A DNA stretch of 64,000 nucleotides from Rhodoferax sp. (GCF_028689295.1 NZ_JAQTWL010000003.1:122569-186568), one strand, 5' to 3'. Counted from the first letter of the stretch, positions 44,900 through 54,304 are shown. The notes: generated by a model from the letters alone, not told the origin. Translations and numbers: made by a program.

Positions 44900-47320
44900 A
44901 TGCTCGGTACAGCAAACATCAAGGTCCGGCCGCTCAAACTGGCTCTCATGGTCGACCCGAACAGCGTTCCACAGGTGCGCGAGGCGATTCGATTGGCGTG
45001 CAGCCTGTGGGGAGGTATGTTCTTTCCAATCATCCCCGTGTACAAGCGCATGCCAGCCAGTTGGCGCGATGAACCTTTTAAGGCTCCACTTGCAGCAAAC
45101 GTAGTGCGAGGCTACCTGGACAGCTTCGACCCAGATATCCTAGTCCAGTTCGGAAAGGAGCTCCCGAAGTACATCCTCGATTCGAAGCTGAAGGTCGTCA
45201 AACCGGAAGATTTTTGGAGTGGCCGCCGAGGTCGAGACGCTACCGATCCAGTTTACGGGATCGGCGTTCTTGATCTACTGTTGGATATCTTCCAAGAACA
45301 CTTCAAGTTCAAGGCCAAGTTTCCCGCCAAGGCCGTCTTCCCCGCGATACCAAAGACGTTGGGGCTGTTCTGGGCTAGCGTCTTTGGCGAGTACCCGGTG
45401 CACATTGCCGAAGTCATCGATAAAGAGTTCTCGGATGCCTTGGACCTGTCGAAGCCAGAGGCACGAGCAGACAAGTTTAGCGAGCTCACTGACGGGGACG
45501 TGCTCTTTCCAAGACGGATTACTCAATGGGCCACGCGCTTGCAGGGCGGGAACAGTTCCCGTGGGAACGCCTCGGTCTTTTTCATGGACGCCTCGAGAGT
45601 CGAAGACGTCATCGACTTCTGGAACCTTAGAGCTTCCGGACGCCCTGTTCTTCCGTTGCCGAAGCAGTTCCTGGAAGAAGAGTCCTACAGGAAAGTCGTG
45701 GTCGAATTTCTCGACGCGCATCGTCGTCCCTGGGGGAACGGGAGCAATGGCTTCGATGTCGCCAGCTTAGTTCGCAGCCGCAATAGCACGATGGATGAGA
45801 TGCAGGCATTCGCCAAGACCCTGGGGCCGGCGGTCGAGAACGGCACGCAGGGCTCCGCAACACGACAGATGTCCCTACAGCATTGGTATCCAAGGCTCTG
45901 GGACGAATGGGCTCGAGGCAAGGACGGCGGCGTTGCAGACGTGTATGGCAAGGACGAGGAAGCCATTGACATCGCGGGAGCACAGGACCTTTCTATTCGG
46001 ATCAAACCGTTGATTCCTTCGTTTGCTCGCGAGAACTGGTTGCGGAGCGACGGTGTTTGTGCGAACGAGTTCGATCTACGACTTTTTGGAGCGGACGAGC
46101 ATCTAGCCGAGGTCTATCCAAAGGTCGATGGCAACCATCTGCTGCAAGCGATTTCAGGCTACACCAGCGTTTATGGCGAGTGGCGCGTAGGGCGCCACGG
46201 ACTGGTCAAAGTTGTCGACGGCGTGTCTGGTGAGTCGCGCAAAGTGCCCGAGTCGGAGAAGATCTTTTTCGCCTGGCTGAAGGACCGTGGGTGGGAGGCG
46301 AAGCTGTCGACTCCTGGCATTCTGGCCAAGCAGATCTACAAGCGACTCGGCGGCGAGGTCAGCATGCTCGCTAACAAGGATGTTCTTTCCCTGATCGAGC
46401 ACATGAACGGCGGATCAGTAAGTAGAGACGGTTCGCAGAAGGACAACAGGGTTATCGCTGAGCGGGAGGCGTCCGTAGCCGAAGTCAAGAGAAAGCTCAA
46501 CGCTAACCGCTACGAATGGTTCATTCAGAAAGGCGTCTTCAAGCTCGGTCTTCAGACGAAGTGCCCAAACTGCCAGCGAAACAGCTGGTTCTCAATGGTG
46601 GCCTTGAGTGAGGAGTTCGACTGCCCGAAATGTTTGAACACGTTTCCCGCAGTGGGCAATATTGACCAGGGTAGAAGTGGGTGGTTCTATCGGACGGCCG
46701 GACCATTCAGCGTGCCAAATTTTGCTGACGGTGCGTTCTCGGTTCTACTCACGATGGAAGCACTTGCGGGACGGAGGGTGTCCTCACGCCGAACCACGTC
46801 AGTCCCTAGTTTTGAGGCGACTGCGCCTGGCAAAGTGAATCTGGAAGCTGACTTCGCCATGTTTTGGCGAGAGATGAGTTACGGCGAGGACACAGACGGA
46901 ATCTTGTTTGGGGAGTGCAAGACCTACGGTCTTTTCAAGGCCAAAGACTTTCAGCGCATGCGATACATTGCCGAGACGTTTCCTGGCGCGATTTTGGTCT
47001 TCAGCACGCTGCGCGAGAGTCTTACCAAGGAAGAAGTCGCTGCGCTGATTCGGCTGACAAAGTTTGGGCGCAAGTACTGGAAAGCGGAGCGACCGTTGAA
47101 CCCCGTATTGATCCTCACGGGGACCGAGATCCTGACCTGGGAACGTCCCCCGCACTGCTGGAATGAGGAGAATCAGAAGCGTTTCCAGAACGTACACACG
47201 CTCATGGAACTCTGCAACGCCAGCCAACAGATATACCTGGGGCTTCAGTCTTGGCAAGAAGACTGGCATCAGGCGTTCGAAAGGCGCAAACGCGCACGGG
47301 TCAAGAAGAGTGCAGGCTAG
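44900..47320 (+). CDS. Unrecognised 806-residue protein with zinc ribbon and PD-(D/E)XK-like nuclease signature
   Basis: I do not recognise a named family. The N-terminus (LALMVDPNSVPQVREAIRLA, then SLWGGMFFPIIPVY at 35-48) looks like a small alpha/beta domain. A long middle (about 60-540) has no motif I know. A four-cysteine zinc ribbon follows at C555/C558 and C575/C578. Near the C-terminus D651 (LEADFAMF) and E672-x-K674 (LFGECKTYG) have the spacing and strand context of a PD-(D/E)XK nuclease core, with a following helix FKAKDFQRMRYIAE. There is no signal peptide or transmembrane helix. Codon use is clearly less GC-rich than in neighbours (50% in one 60-base line against about 70% in a core gene). 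A restriction-like defence role is inference. Confidence 0.75.
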   Translation: MLGTANIKVRPLKLALMVDPNSVPQVREAIRLACSLWGGMFFPIIPVYKRMPASWRDEPFKAPLAANVVRGYLDSFDPDILVQFGKELPKYILDSKLKVVKPEDFWSGRRGRDATDPVYGIGVLDLLLDIFQEHFKFKAKFPAKAVFPAIPKTLGLFWASVFGEYPVHIAEVIDKEFSDALDLSKPEARADKFSELTDGDVLFPRRITQWATRLQGGNSSRGNASVFFMDASRVEDVIDFWNLRASGRPVLPLPKQFLEEESYRKVVVEFLDAHRRPWGNGSNGFDVASLVRSRNSTMDEMQAFAKTLGPAVENGTQGSATRQMSLQHWYPRLWDEWARGKDGGVADVYGKDEEAIDIAGAQDLSIRIKPLIPSFARENWLRSDGVCANEFDLRLFGADEHLAEVYPKVDGNHLLQAISGYTSVYGEWRVGRHGLVKVVDGVSGESRKVPESEKIFFAWLKDRGWEAKLSTPGILAKQIYKRLGGEVSMLANKDVLSLIEHMNGGSVSRDGSQKDNRVIAEREASVAEVKRKLNANRYEWFIQKGVFKLGLQTKCPNCQRNSWFSMVALSEEFDCPKCLNTFPAVGNIDQGRSGWFYRTAGPFSVPNFADGAFSVLLTMEALAGRRVSSRRTTSVPSFEATAPGKVNLEADFAMFWREMSYGEDTDGILFGECKTYGLFKAKDFQRMRYIAETFPGAILVFSTLRESLTKEEVAALIRLTKFGRKYWKAERPLNPVLILTGTEILTWERPPHCWNEENQKRFQNVHTLMELCNASQQIYLGLQSWQEDWHQAFERRKRARVKKSAG

Positions 47321-47632
47321 CTGTGAGGACATCAATAGCAGATGGGCTGCAGCAGTTGGCGGTGTTTGACTGTCTGAACACATTCGGTAACGGCACCGGC
47401 GATGGTTGAGCCTCACGTCTGCATTCCTGACCGGCAGTATTGCGGGATCAGCAGTCGTTCGCTCGGATGGGGCAACTGCCACCGATCAACCCATGGCGGG
47501 TTCTCGCTTTGACGAAGTGTTCAACCCAAAGCTGTCCGTCGACTCATCGTAGTCAACGGCCGCTTTGGAGCAGGCAGACCTCCAACCGCTAGACCCGCTT
47601 TGGGTCTTCAGGAGTCGCCAACTGACCCCACC
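47321..47632. other. Non-coding stretch downstream of the putative nuclease gene
   Basis: No supportable gene. It holds the second copy of the GTATTGC...AGTCGTTCG segment (47437-47461, about 20 of 25 positions shared with 44656-44679). A short hairpin lies at 47591-47607 (AGACCC, five-base loop, GGGTCT) with no T-run. The right end abuts the alpha/beta hydrolase stop, which returns to core-genome composition. Confidence 0.5.
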
Positions 47633-48451
47633 TCACCCCACTTTGTTCATCGCCAAAAAACCGCTCAACGCCGACAGCATCTCCTCAGGCGTTTCATTCA
47701 TCTGCTGGTGTCCGCCGGGCAAATAGACCACCTTTGAATTGCTGGCCAGCTTGATCAGCTCCTGCGCGGTCTTGGGCGGCGTCATCTGGTCCATCTTGCC
47801 CAGCACAAACAGCACCGGGCAAGTCACCCGGGCCATGGCCTGCAGGCCGTTCTGGTAGCTGTCGCAGGCCTTGAAGCCGGTGTAGAACACGTTGGTCTTT
47901 GAATTGCTCGCGATGACGCGGCGTCCCAGCGCCATCGACGCGCCATAGACCCAGGTGCCCGGTCCCAGAGCGGACGGCGGCGGTGCCAGTGTGGAACGGG
48001 AAAACACGTTGACCATTTCCAGCGCTTTCATTTGCGCGCTGATCGAGGCTTCCAGCAGGGCAGGGGACACGCGCATGGGGAAGGCGATGCCGACCAGCAC
48101 CAGTTGGCTCACGCGGCTGGGCGCTTTGGATGCTGTTTCCAATGCAATCAGCGAGCCAAAGCTGTGACCGACCAACGCGGACTTGTCCAGCCCTGCCGAG
48201 TCCATCAGGGCCAGCACAAAGTCGGCGGCTTCTTCAACGCTGGCAGGCGGCTCGCCGCCGCTGCGGCAATGGCCGGGCAAATCAACGGCCAACACGTTCC
48301 AGCCGTGGTGCGCCAGGTAGCGCGTTTGTAAAATCCAGACGCTGTGGTCGTTGAGCACACCGTGGATGAAGATGGCGGTGGGCTTGGCAGCATCGAAGGC
48401 TTTACCGCCGGTGTAGCAATAGGCTGGTGCGCCGTTGACGGTGAAGATCAT
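47633..48451 (-). CDS. Alpha/beta-fold hydrolase
   Basis: A 272-residue serine hydrolase. The oxyanion-hole region is FIHGVLNDHSVW, the nucleophile elbow GHSFGSL holds the catalytic serine, the acid is likely the aspartate in VLGKMDQMTPPK, and the histidine is in LPGGHQQMNETPEE. There is no signal peptide. The substrate is unknown. Its start overlaps the metY stop by four bases. This metY-hydrolase pairing is familiar in Comamonadaceae, so a link to sulfur-amino-acid or acyl-ester metabolism is possible. Confidence 0.88.
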   Translation of the reverse strand: MIFTVNGAPAYCYTGGKAFDAAKPTAIFIHGVLNDHSVWILQTRYLAHHGWNVLAVDLPGHCRSGGEPPASVEEAADFVLALMDSAGLDKSALVGHSFGSLIALETASKAPSRVSQLVLVGIAFPMRVSPALLEASISAQMKALEMVNVFSRSTLAPPPSALGPGTWVYGASMALGRRVIASNSKTNVFYTGFKACDSYQNGLQAMARVTCPVLFVLGKMDQMTPPKTAQELIKLASNSKVVYLPGGHQQMNETPEEMLSALSGFLAMNKVG

Positions 48452-49746
48452 GCTGCTTTCTCCGCGGTTTTCAGTGCCCGTTTCAGGTCGTCGATCAGAT
48501 CATCGGGGTCTTCCAGCCCGATGCTCAGGCGGATCGTGCCCTGCGTAATGCCACCTGCCGCCAATGCCGCGTCGTCCATGCGGAAGTGCGTGGTGCTGGC
48601 CGGGTGAATGACCAGGCTGCGGCAGTCGCCCACATTGGCCAGGTGGCTGAACAGCTTGAGGGCTTCGACAAAGGCCTTGCCCTGCTCGCGTGTGCCTTTG
48701 AGGTCAAAACTGAACACCGAGCCCGCACCGCGCGGCAGCAACTTTTGCGCCAGCGTGTGGCTGGGGTGGCTGCCCAGCATGGGGTGGCCGACGCGCGCCA
48801 CAAAGGGCTGGCTGGCCAGGAATTCGACCACACGCTGGGTGTTGCTCATGTGCCGTGCCATGCGCAGCGGCAGCGTTTCCATACCCTGCAAAATGAGCCA
48901 GGCCGAATGCGGGCTAAGGCTGGCGCCAAAGTCGCGCAGGCCTTCGCGCCGCGCCCGCAGCAAAAACGCGCCGACGGTGGATTCTTCTGAAAACACCATG
49001 TTGTGAAAGCCGTCATAGGGATGGCAAAGCTCGGGGAACCGGCCGGAGGCCTCCCAGTCAAAACTTCCGCTATCCACCACCAGCCCGCCAATCACCGTGC
49101 CGTGGCCGCTCAGGAACTTGGTGGCCGAGTGGTAGACCAGGTCGGCGCCGTGATCGAACGGCTTCAGGAGCCAGGGTGTGGTCAGGGTTGAGTCCACCAG
49201 CAGCGGCACGCCGGCCGCATGGGCTATTGCAGAGACCGTGGGAATGTCCAGCACGTCGAGGCCGGGGTTGCCCACGGTTTCGCCAAAGAAGAGTTTGGTG
49301 TTGGGCCGCACTGCGGCGCGCCAGCCGTCGATGTCGCCGGGTTTGACAAACGTGGTGTCGATGCCAAAGCGGCGCAGCGTGTAGTGCAGCAGGTTTTGGC
49401 TGCCGCCATAGAGCGCGGTGCTGGCCACAATGTGGCTGCCGGCGCCCATCAGCGTGGCTATGCTCAGGTGCAGCGCGGCCTGGCCACTGGCCACGGCAAT
49501 GGCGCCAATGCCGCCTTCGAGCGCACTGATGCGCTGCTCCAGCACCGCATTGGTGGGGTTGCTGATGCGGCTATAGACATGGCCTGCGCGCTCCAGGTTG
49601 AACAGCGACTGGGCATGGTCGCTGCTCTCGAACACGAATGAGGTGGTGAGGTAGATGGGCAGCGCGCGGGCGCCGGTGGCGGGGTCTGGCGCCGCGCCCG
49701 CGTGCAGGGCGAGGGTGTCAAAACCGGGGTCAGAGTAGCCAGGCAT
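48448..49746 (-). CDS. metY: O-acetylhomoserine sulfhydrylase-type PLP enzyme
   Basis: Forms homocysteine from O-acetylhomoserine and sulfide (direct sulfhydrylation). The 432-residue length and features fit the Cys/Met PLP family. YSRISNPTNAVLEQRISALEGG is present as separate blocks near residue 55, followed by ASGQAALHLSI and the PLP-binding lysine in HSATKFLSGHGT. A C-terminal SIGLEDPDDLIDDL closes the protein. Starting residues PGYSDPGFDTLALHAG are typical of MetY rather than MetB or MetC. It is coupled to the hydrolase gene downstream and divergent from the CBS protein gene. Confidence 0.92.
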   Translation of the reverse strand: MPGYSDPGFDTLALHAGAAPDPATGARALPIYLTTSFVFESSDHAQSLFNLERAGHVYSRISNPTNAVLEQRISALEGGIGAIAVASGQAALHLSIATLMGAGSHIVASTALYGGSQNLLHYTLRRFGIDTTFVKPGDIDGWRAAVRPNTKLFFGETVGNPGLDVLDIPTVSAIAHAAGVPLLVDSTLTTPWLLKPFDHGADLVYHSATKFLSGHGTVIGGLVVDSGSFDWEASGRFPELCHPYDGFHNMVFSEESTVGAFLLRARREGLRDFGASLSPHSAWLILQGMETLPLRMARHMSNTQRVVEFLASQPFVARVGHPMLGSHPSHTLAQKLLPRGAGSVFSFDLKGTREQGKAFVEALKLFSHLANVGDCRSLVIHPASTTHFRMDDAALAAGGITQGTIRLSIGLEDPDDLIDDLKRALKTAEKAA

Positions 49747-49901
49747 AAGGGGCTTTCGGTTGGAATTGGGTGCTTGTGGGCGTTATTTTTAACCAATTAA
49801 CCACAAGCTGATGGAAATCACTGATGGCGCCGGTCGGATTGTGGGCTATATTTACTCTATAACCATTGATTAACCTTCAACTGTCCATAACGAGGAGCAC
49901 C

Positions 49902-50366
49902 ATGAAAGTCAGTGATATTTTGCGCATCAAAGGCGGCACGCTGTTTACGGCTGCGCCGGATGAACTTTTGATCGACGCGCTCACCCGCATGGCGGATCGC
50001 GACATTGGTTCGCTGGTAGTGATGGAACACGGTGAACTGGCGGGCATGATCACCGTGCGCGAATTGACCCAGGTGCTGGTCAAAATGGGTGGTAAGGTCA
50101 GCGCCACCATTGTGCGCAGCGCCATGGACGACTCTCCGCTGACCTGCACCACCGAGACCGACATGGACGAAGTGCGCCGCATGATGCTGGAGCGCCATGC
50201 GCGCTACATGCCGGTCATGAACAAGAAAATGCTGATGGGGGTGATCAGCTTTCACGACGTGGCCCGCGCTGTGGTGGACAGCCAGAACTTCGAAAACAAG
50301 ATGCTCAAGGCCTACATTCATGATTGGCCCGAAGGCCAGGCACCCGCCGAGTCGCCAAGGCTGTAG
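49902..50366 (+). CDS. Two-CBS-domain protein
   Basis: A 154-residue stand-alone Bateman module. CBS 1 spans about residues 8-65 (DELLIDALTRMADRDIGSLVV) and CBS 2 about 75-130 (MDEVRRMMLERHARYMPVM..). Such proteins bind adenine nucleotides and regulate partners, but no partner domain is present here. AGGAG lies nine bases ahead of the ATG at 49902. The TAC-rich and AT-rich 150-base gap to metY holds the divergent promoters. It may be co-transcribed with aroC, 50 bases downstream. Confidence 0.88.
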   Translation: MKVSDILRIKGGTLFTAAPDELLIDALTRMADRDIGSLVVMEHGELAGMITVRELTQVLVKMGGKVSATIVRSAMDDSPLTCTTETDMDEVRRMMLERHARYMPVMNKKMLMGVISFHDVARAVVDSQNFENKMLKAYIHDWPEGQAPAESPRL

Positions 50367-50416
50367 TTTCCGGCTTTTCGCCCGGATTGGGCCCCGCTCT
50401 GGGATAATCGCGCCCC

Positions 50417-51511
50417 ATGAGCGGCAATACCTTTGGAAACCTTTTCGCAGTCACCAATTTTGGTGAATCCCACGGCCCGGCCATTGGCTGTGTGATCGAC
50501 GGCTGCCCGCCGGGGCTTGCGCTGTCCGAAGCCGACATTCAGCCCGACCTGGACCGGCGCCGGCCGGGCACCAGCAAATTCGTCACCCAGCGCAATGAGC
50601 CCGATGCGGTCGAAATCTTGTCTGGCGTGTACGAGGGCAAAACCACCGGCACACCGATTTGCCTGCTGATCAAGAACACCGACCAGCGCAGCAAGGACTA
50701 TGGCAACATTGTTCAAACGTTCCGTCCTGGCCACGCCGATTACGCTTATTTCCAGAAATACGGCATCCGCGACCCGCGCGGTGGCGGTCGCTCCAGCGCA
50801 CGCTTGACCGCGCCCATGGTGGCCGCCGGTGCGGTGGCCAAGAAATGGTTGTTCGAGAAATACGGCACGGTGTTTCGTGGCTGCATGACGCAAATTGGCG
50901 AACTGCCGATTGCCTTCGAGTCGTGGGAACATGTGCCGCGGAATCCGTTTTTTGCGCCGGTGGCCGAGGTCTCCAAACTGGAAGACTACATGAGCGAGTT
51001 GCGCAAAAGCGGCGACTCCTGCGGTGCACGCCTGCGCGTGACGGCCTCCAATGTGCCGGTGGGCCTGGGTGAGCCGCTGTTCGACAAGATGGACGCTGAC
51101 ATTGCCTACGCCATGATGGGCGTCAATGCCGTCAAGGGCGTGGAAATTGGCGCCGGTTTTGCCAGCGTGGCGCAGCGCGGCAGCAGCCACGGTGATTCAC
51201 TGACACCGCAGGGCTTCATGGGCAACAACGCCGGCGGTACGCTGGGCGGCATTACCAGCGGGCAAGACCTGGAGGTGTCGGTGGCCATCAAGCCAACCAG
51301 TTCCATTTTGACGCCGCGCGCCTCGATCGACATGAACGGCGCGCCCACCGAGGTGGTTACCAAGGGTCGCCACGACCCCTGCGTGGGCATTCGCGCCACG
51401 CCCATTCTGGAAGCCATGCTGGCGCTGGTCGTGATGGAGCATGCGCTGCGCCAGCGCGCCCAGTGCGGCGATGTGCAGTCTGTGCTGGCACCCATTGCCG
51501 CCCAAGCCTGA
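50417..51511 (+). CDS. aroC: Chorismate synthase
   Basis: Last step of the shikimate pathway, EPSP to chorismate, using reduced FMN. The 364-residue protein has the signatures [20 protein letters not shown] near residue 12, [29 protein letters not shown] and the C-terminal [19 protein letters not shown]. It is bifunctionality-free and full length. It lies eight bases ahead of trhP, whose product needs prephenate, a metabolite two steps from chorismate. The trhP and arfB genes follow in tight order. Confidence 0.97.
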   Translation: MSGNTFGNLFAVTNFGESHGPAIGCVIDGCPPGLALSEADIQPDLDRRRPGTSKFVTQRNEPDAVEILSGVYEGKTTGTPICLLIKNTDQRSKDYGNIVQTFRPGHADYAYFQKYGIRDPRGGGRSSARLTAPMVAAGAVAKKWLFEKYGTVFRGCMTQIGELPIAFESWEHVPRNPFFAPVAEVSKLEDYMSELRKSGDSCGARLRVTASNVPVGLGEPLFDKMDADIAYAMMGVNAVKGVEIGAGFASVAQRGSSHGDSLTPQGFMGNNAGGTLGGITSGQDLEVSVAIKPTSSILTPRASIDMNGAPTEVVTKGRHDPCVGIRATPILEAMLALVVMEHALRQRAQCGDVQSVLAPIAAQA

Positions 51512-51518
51512 GTTGGCC

Positions 51519-52904
51519 ATGAAAACTCCTGAACTGCTGGCCCCGGCCGGCTCGCTGGCCATGCTGGAAACCGCGCTGGCTTTTGGCGCCTCGGCCATTT
51601 ATGCCGGCCAGCCGCGCTACAGCTTGCGGGTGCGCAACAACGACTTTGGCGACATCGACGTGCTCAGGCAGGGCATCGGCACAGCACATGCCAAGGGCGC
51701 CAAATTTTTTCTGGTGTCCAACATCTTCCCGCACGGCAACAAGATCAGGCACTACATCGACAACATGGCGCCGGTGATTGCGCTCAAGCCCGACGCCATG
51801 ATCATGTCCGACCCCGGCCTGATCATGATGGTGCGCGAAACCTGGCCCGAGATGGAAATCCATTTGTCGGTGCAGGCCAACACGGTCAATTCGGCGGCCG
51901 TCAAGTTCTGGCAGTCTGTGGGCGTGAAGCGGGTGATTTTGTCGCGCGAGTTGTCGCTGGACCAGGTGGCCGAAATCCGCCAGGACTGCCCGGACATGGA
52001 ACTCGAAGTGTTCGTGCACGGCGCGTTGTGCATCGCCTACTCGGGCCGCTGCCTGCTCTCAGGCTACTTCAACCACCGCGATGCCAACCAGGGCAGCTGC
52101 ACCAACTCCTGCCGCTGGGACTACAAAACGCAAAAAGGCGTGGTCGATGCCTCTGGCGATGTGCTCACGCGCCAGGCAGCCATGGCGCGCGAACAGGACG
52201 AACGCACCAGCGGTGGCGTGTTGCCTGGTCAGGGCGACATTCCGCGCTCGCCAGAGGCCGACCAGGTTTACATGATCGAGGAAAGCCAGCGCGAGGGCAG
52301 TTACATGCCGATCGAGGAAGATGAGCACGGCACCTACGTGATGAACTCCAAGGACCTGCGCGCCATCGAGCACGTCAAGCGGTTGGTGGAGATTGGCGTT
52401 GATTCACTCAAGATCGAGGGCCGCACCAAGAGTCCGTATTACGTGGCGCGCACGGTGCAAAGCTACCGCCGTGCGATTGACGACGCGGTGGCCGGGCGCG
52501 AGCTGGACCCAGCCTTGCTGGGGCAGCTTGAAGGCCTGGCCAACCGGGGCTACACCTCGGGGTTCTTCCAGCGCCACACGCCCGAGGCCACGCAGAATTA
52601 TTTACGCGGGTACTCCGAGTCGGGGCGCAGCCTGTACGTGGGCGACGCGGTGGCGTTCGATGCCACGCGCGGGCTGGTCGAGGTGCGTGTCAAGAACCGC
52701 TTTGCGCTGGATGACTGGCTTGAGATCATTCACCCCGCCGGCAATTTTGATGTGCAGCTCAGCCGCATGGAAAGTGCTGACGGCAGCGCCGTGGCGGTGG
52801 CCCCCGGCAGCGGCCATACCGTGTGGCTGGCCCTGCCCGAGCGCGCCGTGGGTGCGTTTGTGGCGCGCTATGTTCACGCGCCAGAGGGACAGGCCCAGCC
52901 GTGA
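51519..52904 (+). CDS. trhP: tRNA 5-hydroxyuridine synthesis protein TrhP (YegQ, U32 peptidase family)
   Basis: The 461-residue U32 protein matches E. coli YegQ/TrhP in length and in its N-terminus PELLAPAGSLAMLETALAFG and GQPRYSLRVRNNDF. The conserved catalytic-site cysteines are in GALCIAYSGRC and NQGSCTNSCRWDY. TrhP is established in E. coli as a prephenate-dependent hydroxylator of uridine 34 in tRNAs, the first step to cmo5U. The start at 51519 is seven bases after aroC. The stop overlaps the arfB GTG start. The C-terminal ~90 residues form the beta-barrel seen in collagenase-like U32 members. Confidence 0.9.
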   Translation: MKTPELLAPAGSLAMLETALAFGASAIYAGQPRYSLRVRNNDFGDIDVLRQGIGTAHAKGAKFFLVSNIFPHGNKIRHYIDNMAPVIALKPDAMIMSDPGLIMMVRETWPEMEIHLSVQANTVNSAAVKFWQSVGVKRVILSRELSLDQVAEIRQDCPDMELEVFVHGALCIAYSGRCLLSGYFNHRDANQGSCTNSCRWDYKTQKGVVDASGDVLTRQAAMAREQDERTSGGVLPGQGDIPRSPEADQVYMIEESQREGSYMPIEEDEHGTYVMNSKDLRAIEHVKRLVEIGVDSLKIEGRTKSPYYVARTVQSYRRAIDDAVAGRELDPALLGQLEGLANRGYTSGFFQRHTPEATQNYLRGYSESGRSLYVGDAVAFDATRGLVEVRVKNRFALDDWLEIIHPAGNFDVQLSRMESADGSAVAVAPGSGHTVWLALPERAVGAFVARYVHAPEGQAQP

Positions 52905-53311
52905 CCGAGCCGCTGCACGTACCGGAAGACGAGGTGAGCTTAAGCGCCATCCGGGCGCAGGGCGCGGGCGGTCAGAATGTCAACAAGGTGTCGAGCGCGA
53001 TTCATTTGCGCTTTGACATCATGGCTTCCAGCCTGCCCGACGATGTCAAGGAGCGCCTGCTGGCGCTGCATGACAGCCGTATTACCAAAGAAGGTGTGCT
53101 GGTGCTCAAGGCCCAGCAGCACCGCACTCAGGAGATGAACCGCTTCGATGCGCTGATTCGCCTGCACGAACTGGTCAACAGCGTGGCCGAGCCCCCCAAA
53201 ACGCGCAAACCGACCAAGCCGACGCGGGCCTCGATCAGGCGCGTGCGCCAAGCCAAGACCCAACGCGCCGAAGTCAAGGCTACCCGTGCCCGGGTTCAGC
53301 CTGAGCATTGA
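52901..53311 (+). CDS. arfB: Alternative ribosome-rescue factor ArfB (YaeJ)
   Basis: Codon-independent peptidyl-tRNA hydrolase that frees ribosomes stalled on broken mRNA. The 136-residue protein has the catalytic GGQ in RAQGAGGQNVNKVSSA and a basic, flexible C-terminal tail (KPTKPTRASIRRVRQ..) that enters the mRNA channel. The GTG start at 52901 is inside the overlap GTGA with the trhP stop, and family homology begins right there. A longer upstream frame is rejected. Confidence 0.93.
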   Translation: MTEPLHVPEDEVSLSAIRAQGAGGQNVNKVSSAIHLRFDIMASSLPDDVKERLLALHDSRITKEGVLVLKAQQHRTQEMNRFDALIRLHELVNSVAEPPKTRKPTKPTRASIRRVRQAKTQRAEVKATRARVQPEH

Positions 53312-53342
53312 TGGGCTGCGGCCCGAACCGGATTATTAAGAC

Positions 53343-54302
53343 ATGGCAATTCAATGGTTTCCCGGCCACATGCACCTGACGCAAAAGGCGATTGCCGAGC
53401 GCATCAAAAACATCGATGTGGTAATTGAGTTGCTCGATGCCCGCTTGCCGGGCTCCAGCGCCAATCCGATGCTGGCCGAACTCACGCACGGCAAGCCGAC
53501 GCTCAAGGTGCTGAACAAGCAGGACCTGGCCGACCCGCTGCGCACCGAAGCCTGGCTGGCGCATTACAACAGCCAGAGCGGCACCCGCGCCATCGGCCTG
53601 GATGCCAGCGTGGCGGCACCTGCCAAGGCGCTGATCAAGGCCAGTTTCGAGCTGGCCCCCAACCGCGGTGGCATGGTCAAGCCGATGCGCGTGCTGATCT
53701 GCGGCATCCCGAACGTGGGCAAATCGACCCTGATCAATACCCTGACCGCCAAACGCGCCACCAAGACCGGCGACGAGGCCGGCATCACCAAGTTGGAGCA
53801 GCGCATCAGCCTGGCGAGCGACTTTTATCTGTACGACACGCCGGGCATCCTGTGGCCGCGCATCATTGTGGCCAAGAGCGGCTACAACCTGGCGGCCAGC
53901 GGCGCGATTGGCCGCAATGCGTTCGACGAAGAAGAGGTGGCGCTGGAACTGCTGGATTATCTGAAGACGCACTACCCGGCGCTGCTGGAAGCGCGCTTCA
54001 AGCTCGACCGGGCTGCCAGCATGGCCGATGAAGAATTATTGGTCGCCATTGGCCAAAAACGCGGCGCCCTGCAGGGCGGCCAGAAGATCAATCTGCAAAA
54101 GGCCGCCGAAATTGCGATTTACGACTTTCGCTCGGGCGTGATGGGCCGCATGACGCTGGAGACGCCGGAAGAGTTTGCCGAGTGGCTGAAGCTGGGGCAA
54201 ACCCTCGATGCCGAGCGTCAGGTGAAAAAGGACGCGATCGAACTCGACCGCAAGATCAGGTTCAAAAAGATTCCGCGCCCGGACTTGCGCCCGTCGCGCT
54301 GA
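53343..54302 (+). CDS. rbgA: RbgA/YlqF-type circularly permuted GTPase (ribosome biogenesis)
   Basis: A 319-residue GTPase with the permuted motif order: G4 (NKQDL near residue 59), then G1 (GIPNVGKSTL near 121-130), G2 (GDEAGITK) and G3 (DTPGI). The start WFPGHMHLTQKAI is the YlqF hallmark. In Bacillus it helps complete the 50S subunit; the role in Proteobacteria is less clear. It follows arfB after 31 bases in a translation-related group and is convergent with the ferredoxin gene. Confidence 0.9.
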   Translation: MAIQWFPGHMHLTQKAIAERIKNIDVVIELLDARLPGSSANPMLAELTHGKPTLKVLNKQDLADPLRTEAWLAHYNSQSGTRAIGLDASVAAPAKALIKASFELAPNRGGMVKPMRVLICGIPNVGKSTLINTLTAKRATKTGDEAGITKLEQRISLASDFYLYDTPGILWPRIIVAKSGYNLAASGAIGRNAFDEEEVALELLDYLKTHYPALLEARFKLDRAASMADEELLVAIGQKRGALQGGQKINLQKAAEIAIYDFRSGVMGRMTLETPEEFAEWLKLGQTLDAERQVKKDAIELDRKIRFKKIPRPDLRPSR

Positions 54303-54304
54303 TG

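Noticed and set aside
46799..47482. A 227-codon minus-strand frame opposite the C-terminus of the 806-residue protein
   Set aside because: No ribosome site or motif; the plus frame in the same bases carries the nuclease-like residues.
49747..49901. A SAM-type riboswitch upstream of metY
   Set aside because: The metY-CBS gap is AT-rich and short and I could not match any SAM riboswitch core.
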